A stretch of 64,000 nucleotides of DNA. Source: Sulfidibacter corallicola (GTDB taxonomy: Bacteria; Acidobacteriota; Holophagae; Acanthopleuribacterales; Acanthopleuribacteraceae). The notes below the pieces were generated by a model that was not told the DNA's origin, ran no database searches, and saw only the letters and a list, made by a program, of their open reading frames with translations. This document shows positions 1 through 12,000 of this stretch, piece by piece. Every line of letters starts with the position of its first letter. The first letter of the stretch is position 1. The DNA lies in assembly GCF_017498545.1 (NCBI RefSeq), contig NZ_CP071793.1, positions 7,143,001 through 7,207,000 of the forward strand, read 5' to 3'. A program made the position numbers and the translations under genes.

Positions 1-3000
1 AGCCGGTAGCCTCGTGATCGACGCGGTGGCCGTTCTCGGTGAGGTTCATGCGCGAGTAGCCGCCGTGCGCCTCGCCGGTGTAGCGCTTGTTGTGCCACAC
101 GGGATAGTCGGTGTTCTTGAGTTTGTCGCTGACGGTGATGGTCGAGCTCGCGTCGACGCTCAGCGTTGCACTGATGCTGGCGCGCAGCGGGTACGACACG
201 GTGGAGACGCCGTTGTTGTAGGCATCGGCGACCGTCCACAGACTGCCGTTGGCCAGGGTGACGTCGTCGGCGGTGAGCGCGAAGCCCTCACCGGCAACCT
301 GAGCCAGAACGGTGGCGTTGTCGGCCTCCAGCGTGGCGACGCGGATCGCCTGTTTGTAGGTCAGACTGGCGCCGTTGCGCAGGGTGATGCGGTCCACGTC
401 CATGGCGAAGTCGACTGTCAGGTGGAAGTTGTCCAGCTCGTAGGCGCGCGTCCCGTCGTCGACCACCAGTTCGGTGGCGCCGTCGGTCAGGACCACGGCG
501 TCGGAACCGCCGGGCTCCTCGACGACGGCGTTGATGGTGCCGCCGTCGCGGATGAGCTCGCCGTGGATGACGATGCGGTCGGTAGCGTAGAGCGTGGCGC
601 CGTTGCGGACTTCGAGCACGTCGAACTGGTAGATGCCTTCGTAGCTCTGGCCGGAAGTGACGGCTGGGAAACTGGTTTCGGGCAACAACTGCACGCTGGT
701 GTGGCTGGCGACTCGGGCCGGATCCTGGCCGTCGACCGCGACCCAGAGCCCGGCGAAGTCGTTGTACGCGGGGAAGCTGCCGCCGATCGAGGTGCCGTCG
801 CCGGTCGACGCGGCCTGGCGGGTGCCGAAGCTGGGCAGCACGGTACCGTCGGCCTCGCTTTGCATGCCGCCGTTGTCCACAACCAGGCGACCCAGGGGCC
901 ATGCGCTGGTGCGGTAGAAAACGGTGCCGGCGCCGCCGGGTTTGTTTCCGGAGTTGGTGGAGGATTGGTGCCAACCGAAGGAGGTGGCGGCACCGGTCCA
1001 GCCGGTGAGGTCGTCGACATGGATCGCGATTCGACCGCCGCCGGCACCGTGACCACTGTAGCGATAGCCGTGGGCCTTCAGGCTGCCGCTGCCGGTCAGG
1101 CTGGTTCCGGTCAAACGGATGGCGCCGCCGGCCGAGCCCCCACCGGCGTTACCCTGGCCGCTGACATCGATGGTGCCGGTCAGGTCGAGGTTGGTGAAGT
1201 CGAGCGTGACGCGGCCGCCGTGGGCGCCGGCGAAGGATTCGGCCCGGTAGAAGGAGCCGCTGACGACGTCCAGCGCGGCAGCTCTGGACTCGCGGCCTCC
1301 GTGATGGCGGGTTCCGTTGAGGCGCTGGACGGCGGTCAGGGTCCCGGCGATGTCCATGATCGGAGCGGAAAGCGCAATGGCGCCTTCATCGCGTCGGTCC
1401 TCCAAGGCCAGGGTGGCGTCGGCGGGAATCGTGAGTTGGTTGGCGGTGATGTTGCCGTCCAGGTAGAGGATCTGGTCCGCATCCAGTTGGAAGTGATCGG
1501 CCGACCACTGTCCGCGCAAGGTGCAGACGCCGGTGAAGGTTTCGTCACCGCGCAGGAACAGGTTCAGGCCGTCCGGCAGTTCCCAGCGGGCGTCGTGGAA
1601 GCCGAGGCCGGTCGGGATGGCAGTGTCTTGTTGCAGCAGCGTCGCCCCGTCGCGGACTTCGACCGCATCGTAGGGGAACCCGATGACCAGCGTGTCGCCG
1701 GGCTGGAAGTTGGGGAAGCTGACGTTGGGGTCGCTGTAGACCAGGTCGCCCTCGGAGCGGGCGACGCGGCCGCGAACCTCGGGCGTGCCCTCGGCCCAGA
1801 CGAACATGCCGGTGAAGCGGTCGAAGCCGGTGAGTCGCGGCAGGCTGAGCCGGTCGACGGTATCGGGCCCGAACGGGACGTCACGGGTCAGGGTCATGTC
1901 GGTGTCGAGCACACCGCGGATGCCGACCAGCGGCGTTTGGTTTTGGCCCGAGTTGTCGGGGTGATCGGCCACGATGAGGCGGTCGTCGAAGCCGTCGACC
2001 TTGGTGGCGTCGGGACGACGCACGAACACGGTGCCTGCACCGCCGTCGCGAGCGCCGAAGGCTTCCACTCGCAGATCGGCCGGATCGCCCCAGATGGCGA
2101 TACGCCCGCCGCTGCCGTCGAGCTGGCTGCCGGCGCTTTCGCCCTCGGGGTAGGCGTTGGCCGTGACGCGGGCGAAGCCGTGGATGGCGCCGGCCTGCAG
2201 CCAGAGACTGCCGCCGCTGCCGTTGTACAGGCTGCCGGTGTTGACGCCGTTGGCGTGGACACCGCCCTGGAGCCAGAGGGTTCCGGCCTCGAGGTGGATG
2301 GCGCCGCCGCCCTGCCAACTACCGACGGTCGTCGGTTCGACGATGGAGCCCGGGTTCAGCCAGGGATCGCCACCGTTGGCACCGCCGTGGCCGGCCTCGG
2401 CAATGTCGGGGCTGTACAGCATGGCGTTCTGGAAGCCTTTGGTGGAGACGTCGATGCGCGAGCGGCTGTCGACCACGAGGTGCTGGGCCACGTTCAGGTG
2501 CGAACCCGCGACCTGGTGGATGTCGGTGCGGTCGCTGGTGGTTTGGGTCAGCACCGCGCCCTGGACCAGAACCAGGTTGTCGAGGCTGAAAGCGCCGTCG
2601 AGGATGTGCTCGCCACCGTCGAGGATGACCGTGTTGGGCAGATCTCGGGCATCGAGTCGGGTGCGGACGAGCGGGTTCGCCCCATCGAAACGGGTGCCGT
2701 CAATGCGGTTCACGGTAATGGTTCGGACGGTTTCGTTGCCACCCAGATCACGGGTGGTGACGGTGACCTCGAACGAGGTCGCCGCACGCAGCGACTCGGG
2801 GATGACATAGCTCGCGGTGAAGGTGAAGTCGTTTTCGAACAAGCTGCCCGTGCCGAGTTCTTCGTTGGCCACGGTGACGCGGTAGTCGGACAGGCCGTCC
2901 GCATCGTGCAGGCGAATGTCGAGGTCGAGCGTGAAACCGGTCTCAAGATGGAACGGAAGCGGCTGGTCGGGCAGCGGCGAGACGAAGGTCACGTCCGGCC

Positions 3001-6000
3001 CGTCCACTGCATTGCGGTTGGCGACGTCGAGCTGGAGCGCCAGGCGGCTCTCGTTGCCCAGGCCGTCGACCCCGACGATGTCGAGGGTGATCGGGCCATC
3101 CGCATCGACCCCGGGCACGCGGGTCTGAACGGTCGTGCGGTCGGTGTTGGGATCGTAATCCTGAGCCGTCAGGGGCAGGCGTTCGCTACCGTAGGTCAGG
3201 TAGGATTCGGCGACGCCGAGCGGATCGGCCATCTTGAAGACGACGGTCAGTGGGTCGCCTTCGGTGACGGCGCTGTTTTGGGTCGGCTCGTAGAGGGTGA
3301 TGGTCGGCCCGGTCAGGTCGTGGACGATTTGAACCGTGCCGGTGTGCACGCCGATCTGGCCGAAGTGATCCTCGACCTCGACCCGGTAGGCCATGTTGCC
3401 CTCGGGCAGGTCGTCCGGCAGATCGAAGCTGGTGCTGAAGGAGCCGCTCGTACCCGACACAACCTTGCGGTCCACGTGGCCGGGGTTGCCGTCGTAGGTC
3501 AGCCGGATCTCCGCCAAGTGGCGGTCGTCGGAGGCATGGATCGTCATCAACTGGGTCAGCGTGGGATTGATGGCGGTCGGCACGCTGACGCTGTCGACGA
3601 CCGGAATCTGATCGACCTGGAAACTCAGGTCGCCCAGATCGAGGGTCTCGCGGTCCAGCGTGAACGCCTGCTGGACGTAGACGAGAAGCGCCTGCGATTC
3701 GCCATCCAGCGTGTAGTCGCCGTAGGGAAGGTTGGCGATGGCGAAGCTGCCGTCGGTTTCGGTGGTGACTTCGGCCAGCACCTGATCGCTGTCAAGCACG
3801 CGGAGGGCGAAGCCCGTGACCGGATCGCTCTGGGCGTCGCGCACCACACCGGAAATCGCGCCGGCCGGTTCGAGAATCAAGTCCTGGGTGCGGCTCAGCT
3901 CCGGTTGCAGGTCCTCGATGGTTTCGATGCCGACGCGGCCGGAAACCGGATCGGTCGCGGTCAACCGCAAGGTGCGAGCGATGACGTCGGTGAAGCTGTA
4001 GTTCCCGGAGGCATCGGCCTGGGTGGTTTGCCAAAAATGCTCGGGCAGATCGGGATAGCTCAAGGTGACCGTCGCGTTGGCGATCACGTCGACCTCGTTG
4101 GTGTCCAACACCTGGCCGGACACCTGAGCTAGGCCCTGGAGCTGGATGTCGTGGCCCGTGCTGATGGCCCCGGCCTGCTGGAGGCTGGGCGCGTCCAGGT
4201 AGCCGAAACGACCGGGCGCCTCGACCGTGATGGCGTGGGCGCGGTTCAGGGTCAGCAGGTCCAAGACGTAACGGCCGTCCTGATCGGTGGTAGTCGGGAC
4301 GCCGTCCGCGCGGACGATGGCGCCGATCGCCGGGCTGCCGTTGGGATGGGTCACAATTCCCTGGTAGCCGCCCATGGGATGCAGGAACAGGAAGTGGGTT
4401 TGGGTCAACGGGTGGCCATCGACCTGAACCGAGGTGTACCGACCGCGGGTGGCGGTGCGCAGACGGAGTTCGTGGGTGCCCGTCGGAACCTCGTGGAGGT
4501 ACACCTGGTCGTCGACGGCGTCGATCGGTGCCTGGTCGTTCAGTTGGATTTGGAACGGGCCGCTGTCGGTGCCGACGTCGAGCGAGAGGTGCAGCGTGGG
4601 GCCGTCGAGCTGGATGTGCAGCGGTACCTCGCGATAGGCCTTGGCTGCCGAGCTGTTGCCGGCGAACACACGCAGGGTGTTCTCTCCCTGGCTGAGACCG
4701 GTGGGGACCTGATCCAAGTGGAACCGCAGCCCGTCGGCTTCGAGCGTGGTGTGAGCGGCTAGCGACAGGCCTCCGGTCATGAGATAGGTGAGCGCGGGGT
4801 CGATGGCCGAGTCCTGATCGGTTTCGTCGATCGGGATCGTGACGGTGAAGGGCAGGCTGTCCAGCGTGTAGCCGCCGGCGGGCGCGTCGATGGTCGGCGC
4901 GGTGCCGTCCAGGTACAGCGTGCCCAGGTTCAAATCGTCGGTCGGCGCGCCCAAGTCCCAGGTGCGGTGGGACGTGCCCGCGCTGATCTCGAGTTGGTAG
5001 GTCGAGCCCACGGGCAGGCGCGGAATCGAGAAGCTGCCGTCGGCGGCGACGTGTCCGCCGCGCCAGAGTTCCCCGCTCACGATACGCCAGGTGGCCAAAC
5101 GGGCCGTGTCGCTCTGGTAGATCAGGTCGCCGGTCAGGTCGACCGTGGCTTGGGTGCGCACGGTGACGGCGTTGGCGCCGCTGACCAGCGTGACGTTTTG
5201 TTCGACCGCGATGAAGGCGTCGCGGACCTGGAGGACGAAGTTGCCGGTGGGCACGTCGTCGAAGCGGAACTGCCCGGTCGCGGTGATGATGTCCGACCCG
5301 ACCAGGCGCCCGGTGGTGGTCAGGAGCTGCACGGTCCCGCCCGGCATGATCCGGTCGCGGGTGTCCAGCACGGTGCCCACCAGGTAGGCGGTGGGGTTGA
5401 GGTAGAGGTCGAGGTCCTCGCGGTCGGCGGCCTGAACGGTCAGCGACTCCTTGAGCACGTAATCCAGGTTCTCGTCCTGGGCCACCAGTAGGTAGACGCC
5501 CGGATAGACGTGATCGAGGCCGAAGACGCCCAGATCACTGGTCGTGGTGCTGTACACGCGATCGTAGCCGGCGCCGGTGGCCCGTTGACGCCAGAGTTCG
5601 ACCAAGGCGTTGGCGATCGGCGTCTGGCTGCCGTTGACCCGCACGGTGCCGCCCAGGAAGAAGCTGGGCTGGAAGCCGAGGTCGGCGGTGTAGGTCTGGC
5701 CGTCGGTGGCGGCGTCGATCGTGACCGGCAGGGTGCTGGTCGTGCCGCGGTCGGCGTCGTAGGCGGTCAGGGTCACTTCGCCAACGGGAATGTATTGGAA
5801 GTAGTAGGAGCCGTCGCCGAACAGGGAGGTCGTCTTGCGGGCCTCACTGCCGGCCATGGTGAGGGTCACGTGGCCGTGGGTGACCGGGGTGCCGTCGGAG
5901 AGGGTGACGGTGCCGGTGATGTCGGCCACGCCGCCGAGCTGCAGTTCGAGGTCGTGGTGGGGTTGTGGATCTTCACCCTCGGCGGCGTGGGTGACCAGCA

Positions 6001-9000
6001 GGGTCGCGGCCTGGCGCGGCGAGAAGGGATCCTTGGCGAAGAGCGAGACCTCGCCCGTGACGATCGGCGCCAGTTGGAACCGGCCCAGCGCATCGGCTTG
6101 GGTGTCGATGTAGGCCGGGCGCTCGACCCAGACCTTGGCGTAGGGGACCGGCGTGCCGTCGGCGTAGGTGACGGTGCCGCCAGCGAAGGTGGTGGCCCGG
6201 AAGGTCAGGTCGGCCAGAACTTCTTCGCCGTGGGTGTCGAGTTGGACGGTTTTCGAGGCGGCCTGAAGCGAGACCGGTTCGGTGGCGATGACCCGGATCG
6301 ACTTGCCCAGCGGGGCGCGGTTGTAGCGGAAGGAGCCGTCGGCCAGGGAATCGACCCAGACCATCTTCATGCTCTCGCCGCCGCCGTACCACATGAGGCC
6401 GACGCGAACCGGCAGGCTCAGGGGCGCGCCGGTTTCGTCGCGGACGAACCCGTGCACTACGCCGGTGCCCGCGAAGGTCACGGTCCGCTCGGTATGGCCG
6501 CCGTCGGCGTCGGTGAGCACGATGTCGGTGTCCAACTCGTGGTGGTGGACTTCGTCCTTGGCGCGGACGTTGAGGTGAGTGCGAGGCAGATTCTTGAAGC
6601 TGACCCGGCCATCAACGTCGGTGAAGGCATGGCCCACGATCAGATCACCCTGGCGCAACATGACCTGGAGTCGGGCCGGCGGGCGGCCGTCGGCGAGCTG
6701 GAGCTGCAGGTCGAGGTCGACCATGGTGGCGTATTCGAGGTTCTGGGTGGTGGTTTCGTGGGCGCGGTCGAGGCGGACCTTGACTCGGGCGCGTGCACTG
6801 ACGCTGCTGTGGTAGCTGTGGAGTTCGTAGGTGCCCAACGCGAGGTTGGTGAAGCTGTAGCGGCCCTCGCTGTCGGAGCCGGTGAACAGGGAGCGACCGC
6901 GCTGGCGCAACTCGACGGTGGCGTTGGCGAGCGGCTGGCCGTCGTAGAGGACCAGGCCGTCGAGGTGGGTGACGGGGTCGATTTGGAGGGTGACGTCCGG
7001 GTTGGGCCGGTACAGCGTCGGCGTGACTTCGAGGTGGCCTTCGAGGCTGGTGGCGGGGTCGGTGCCGCGCAAGGTGTAGGGCCGCATGGGGAGGCCCTCG
7101 AAGAGGAAACGACCCTCGTCGGCGGCGCCGAGGGCACCCGTCAATTTCTGAAGCAGAACGTCCCGCTCACGTTGCAGGGCGACCTCGGCCTCGGCGATCA
7201 GGTCGCCGGCGTGGTCGATGAAGCGGCCGCTCACGGTGACCGCGCGCTCGAGCCGCAAGGTGATCTCGACGGGTTCGCCGTCGGCGGGCAGGCCGAAGGT
7301 CTCGGCGGCGATCAGGCCGTTGCCGGCGTTGGCGGCCAGCGTGATGGTGCCGACGGGCACCAAGTCGAAGCTGGCCACGGGCTGGCTGGGCGTGAGTTGG
7401 AGCGTGCGGGCGACGCGCCGCTGCGTCAACGGATCGTCGGTGTTGTTGGTGATCAGGTCGGGGTAGACCAACTCGATGCCGGCGTAGTCGACCGGCGTGC
7501 CGTCGTGGTCGACGACCCGGACCTGGACGGTGCCGCGACGGTTGAGGATCAGGTCGTGGCGGAAGCGCAGGTCGCGGTCGAGCTGGATCTTGGCCATGGC
7601 GAGGTGTTGGGTGTCGGGATGGTAGACGCGCAGGTCGACGACCTTCTTGGTCTGGGAGTCAACGAGGGTTTCGAAGCGGTACCAGCCCTCTTCGTCGACC
7701 GTGGTGCGGGCGCGCACGCCGGAGACGTAAGCTTCGACGATGGTGCCCTGCGGCGCGGGCGAGGTGGTGTCGACGTCGAAGATGCGGCCGAAGAGGTTGC
7801 TGGGCTCGGCCTCTCCGGCGAAGGCCAGCACGATCTCGCGGGGATCCTCGCCAGGCGCGAGCGCCGTCGGGATGTAGGTGTACTTCTCGGTTTCGCCGAG
7901 CAGCGGGTTGCTGCCCCAAACCGTGGTTTCGCGGGTATTGAGCCGGTCGAGGTGGATCCGGCCCTCGCCATCGGTGATGACGCTGTAGATGACCGAGTCC
8001 TCGATCGGCATGCCCGGGCCGTTCTGGCTGGTGTCGGGCAGGGAGCCGGTCACGGTGACGCGGCCGATGACGGGAAAGCCAGAGGCATCGACGAGTCGGA
8101 CGACCAACTCGGATTGGGGTTCTTCCCGCACGATGACGTCCTCGCGTCCGGTGAGGGGAACCCAGGTGTGGGTGTGGGCGATCACGGGCGGACGCAGACC
8201 GGTGAAGTCGTGCGCTCCGACGCCGGCGTTGTCGATCGGGGTCGGGCTCTCGGCACCGGAGAAGAGCACGCCGCTCCAGTTACCGGCCCCGTCGGTGTAG
8301 GCGAAGGGCCGGCCCTTGAGTTCACCCGTGGAGGGGTTGTAGATCGGGGAGAACGGGATCGGCTGGTTGGCGACATCGAGGTAGCGACCACTGACCCGCG
8401 AGGGCGGGCGCACGACGATTTCGAGGCCGGCGATGTCGGGTGTCTCTTCGGTCAGGCTGACACGCACACCGCCGTAGAGCGCGATGTCGCCGGTGACGGG
8501 GTCTTTGCGATGGGCGGCGACGTAGGTGGACGGCAGGTGCGGGATGTCGCGCAGGGTGAAGCGGCCGTCGGCGCCGGCGACGGTCCAGCGACTCTGGCAG
8601 GCGACCTTGATGTTGGCGACGGCGAAGCCGTTGAGGTCCACCACCTGGCCGCTGATGGACCCGGTTTTGGCGGCGTGGTCGATGTAGACCAGGTTCTGCG
8701 CGACGGCTTGATCGGCGACCAGGCTGGCGGTGGCCTGCAGCAGGCCGAGATCGCGGCGGTAGCTCCAAAGCGTACCGGTTCCGACCGGTGCATTGGCGAA
8801 CAGGAAGTTGCCGTCGCCGTCGGTGCGGGTCAGGTGGGTGTAGGGGAAGCCGCTGACCCAGTTGGGTTGGGCGCGGAACTCCAGCGGGTTGGTGCCGTAG
8901 ACGGCCCAGCCGACCCAGGCGTCGGCGACCGGCGTCTCCACGCCGTCGATCAGGGTGGTGACCCGGCCGGAGATGGTGCCGGCTCCTTCGGTGAAGGCGA

Positions 9001-12000
9001 TGTTGACTTCCAGGGGCGAGGTGTTCTGGGTCAGAAACACGCCACGCATGCCGATGTGGCCGTCCTCGGACTGGGTCTTGATCAGCACCTGGCCCACTTC
9101 GACGCCGGTGAAGCGGTAGCGGCCGTCGGCGTCGGTTTCGGTGACCTGGGTGCCGTAGATGCTGGTCTGGGGGTTGAGGACGACGGGGGTGTAGGCGACG
9201 GGGCGACCGTCCTCGTGCTGGACGCGGCCGTAGATCTCGCCTTGCTGGAGGAAGGCGAATTCGGTCTCCACTTCCTGGCCCACGGCTTGGGGGTGGAAGG
9301 TCTCCTCGCGGTAACGGCCGTCAGGCAAGAGGATGCCGATCTTGAAGCTCCGCAGGCTTTGGATGGCCTCGCTGAGCCGGTCCCACGCGGGGTTGTCGGG
9401 TGGGACCTGGTAGTCGTCCCAGACCGCGCTGAACGGGTAGAACGGGACGAAGTCGAAACCGAAACGACCGTCGGCATCGGGCGCGACGGTATGCAGAATC
9501 ACGGCATTGCGGTGTTCGTAGCTGGTGCCTTGGTCGTTGGCGTCGACCAGGTCCTGCCAAAGGAAGACCTGGGCCTGGGTGAGATCGGTGCCGTTGCGGT
9601 CGGCGACGCGGCCAGCGACAGTGACCCCGCTGAAAAAGGTGGACCCTTCCAGGGTTCCCGACGCGCTTTCGAGGAGCGTGCCGTCGACGGCGGTGAGATT
9701 GCGGAGGTTGTAGTGAATGGTGCGGTAGGGGCCGAGCGGCATGTGGGCGGCCACGGTCAGGATGCGGCCGTCGTCCTGAAGGACGGCGGCGGCGACGGGC
9801 TCACCGTTGATTTCGAGGTGATCTCCCAGGTCACCCAATGCGGTCAGGTCCAGGGGTTTGGTGAAGCGGAACACCAGGTCGCGACCGTAGACATCGGCGG
9901 CCACGTTGTGGCGGGGCGTGAGTTGCTGCACGCCGGCGAGTGCGAAGGGGGTTTCGGCAAACGCGGAGGCAGTGGTGGACGCGTCGCTGCCGTCGCTGAC
10001 GTGCTGCATCAGGTTCCGATCGAGGTCGAAGCCGACTTCCATCAAGGTGGTCATCGAACGGGTGCCGCTGTCCCAGAATCGCGTGACGTGGGGATCCAGG
10101 GCCTCGGTATCTGCGAGGTATTCGTCGTCGGTGTCCGTGGCGGTCGTCGCCGTGTGGACGTTGGTCAGCGTGGCGAGGACGCGGATGTTGGCCGGCGTGT
10201 CGGGCGACTGCGGGGTCAACGAAAGGCGCGGCGTGGCCTCCAGGTTCGAGAGCCAAACCAGGTGGCGGTTCGATCCCAGCGGAAACAGGCCACCGAACGG
10301 GATGTCGCGGGCACCCTGACTGTCCATCACGGCGCCGCGACCGTCGCGGATCGTGACATCGAGGGGTTGGTCACTCTCGATCAGACCGAGGAACAGGCCC
10401 GGGGTGCCTTCGGTTTCGCGCAAGAGGAACTGGAGCAACGAGGTGGCGCTGCGGCCATCGGCGAATTGGGACAGCACCGTGGCGAAGGCCGCATCCAGGT
10501 CGGGTTCGCCCAACCGTACCGTGTGGCGGCGGAAACGGTCCATTTCGGGCAGGTCGTTTTGGGAACGCATGGTCCGGGCCCACAACTGGGCGTGGATCTG
10601 GTCGAGATCGTTGCCGAACGCGGCGCCCTGGACGGCACGCACCAGACCCTCGTTGTAGGCGCGCGGGATCGCGCCGGGCAGGGGGGCCAGGCCGACCGGC
10701 AATTCGTCGTCGGCCATCTGGGCCAGGTCCATCAGGGCCTTGGCGTAGCGCTTCAGCGGCTCGCGCAGGGCCGCTTCGATTTGATCGAATTCGGCGGGGA
10801 AGTTGAGCACGTACGGGGAAATTCGCTCACCGCGGGGCGAGACGCCGACGCTCAACTGGAGCGCGCGGTCGACGCCGCCCTCGACGCGGTAGTAGGAAGC
10901 GATCACCTTGCCGTTCACCAGCGAGCGCATGCGGTAGTGGAGCGTGCCTTGGGCACCGGGGGCGAGGTCGGGAAGGGTCTGGTTGGGATTCCACCCGTTT
11001 TCGATCTCGACCCCGGTGAGGCGGAAGGGATCGAGGCTCACCGAAAAACTTTGCAACGGCACCGTGCCCACGTTGGTGATGTGCATGAACAGGTCGTAGG
11101 GTTCACCCTCGGCGACGGCATCCGGGTGTTCGAAGGTGACCGAAAATTCCGGGCTGCGGACGTAGACCGTGCCGACGCTGGAGGTGCGCACGGTTTCGGT
11201 GCCTTGGGGCAGGGCGACTTCGCCGGTGATGTCGACAGCCACCTCGTACATGCCCGAGATCTCGCCGGTCAGCAGGTACTCGGCGACGGCTTCCTCGCCG
11301 CCGGCGATGTCGGCGCGATCGTCCTCGGTGGCGGCGACGCCGTCCTCGCCCAGATTGACCATGTCGCGACGAAGCTGTTGATCGCCGCCTGGCGCCAATT
11401 GAACCGGGACACCGTAACGCGTGGCGTCGGGCAGGCGGATCTCCGATTTCAGGTCGGTGACCCGGACGTCGAACCCATCGGGTGCGGCATTGAGCACGAT
11501 GGCCGAGAGGTTGAAGTGGTTCTTCATGTAGTGGAACTTGCCGGGGATGACCAGCAGGCTCATCAGATAGCGTTCGGTCGCGATGGGCGTGGTCTCGGAA
11601 CTGCCGTTGCCACCACCGGAACCGCCGCCCAGCGGTTCGCGCACGACGAAGCTGCGGAAGTAGGGTTGGATCGGGTCCACGATCACCTTGGGCTCGAAGG
11701 AGCTGTGCTCGTTGCGCGGCAGCAGGACGGGGACGTCGACATCGACCTCGTTGGATCCGACGATCAGCGACAGGTTGAAATTGATGGAGCGGAAGTCGTC
11801 CTCGTTGAAGGCGTAGCCGAGGGCTTGCAGGTCTTCGCGCGAGAGTTCGTTGACCTCCACGCGGCCGACGATCAGCTCTTCCAAAACCTGAATGGTGGCT
11901 TCGCTGGGATTGGCGAGGGTGAGGGTTTCGCCCTCGTAGTGAAGCTGGACGTCGCGCAGGACGTAGGGCCCTTCTTCGGTGAACAGTGCCCGCGGCAGGG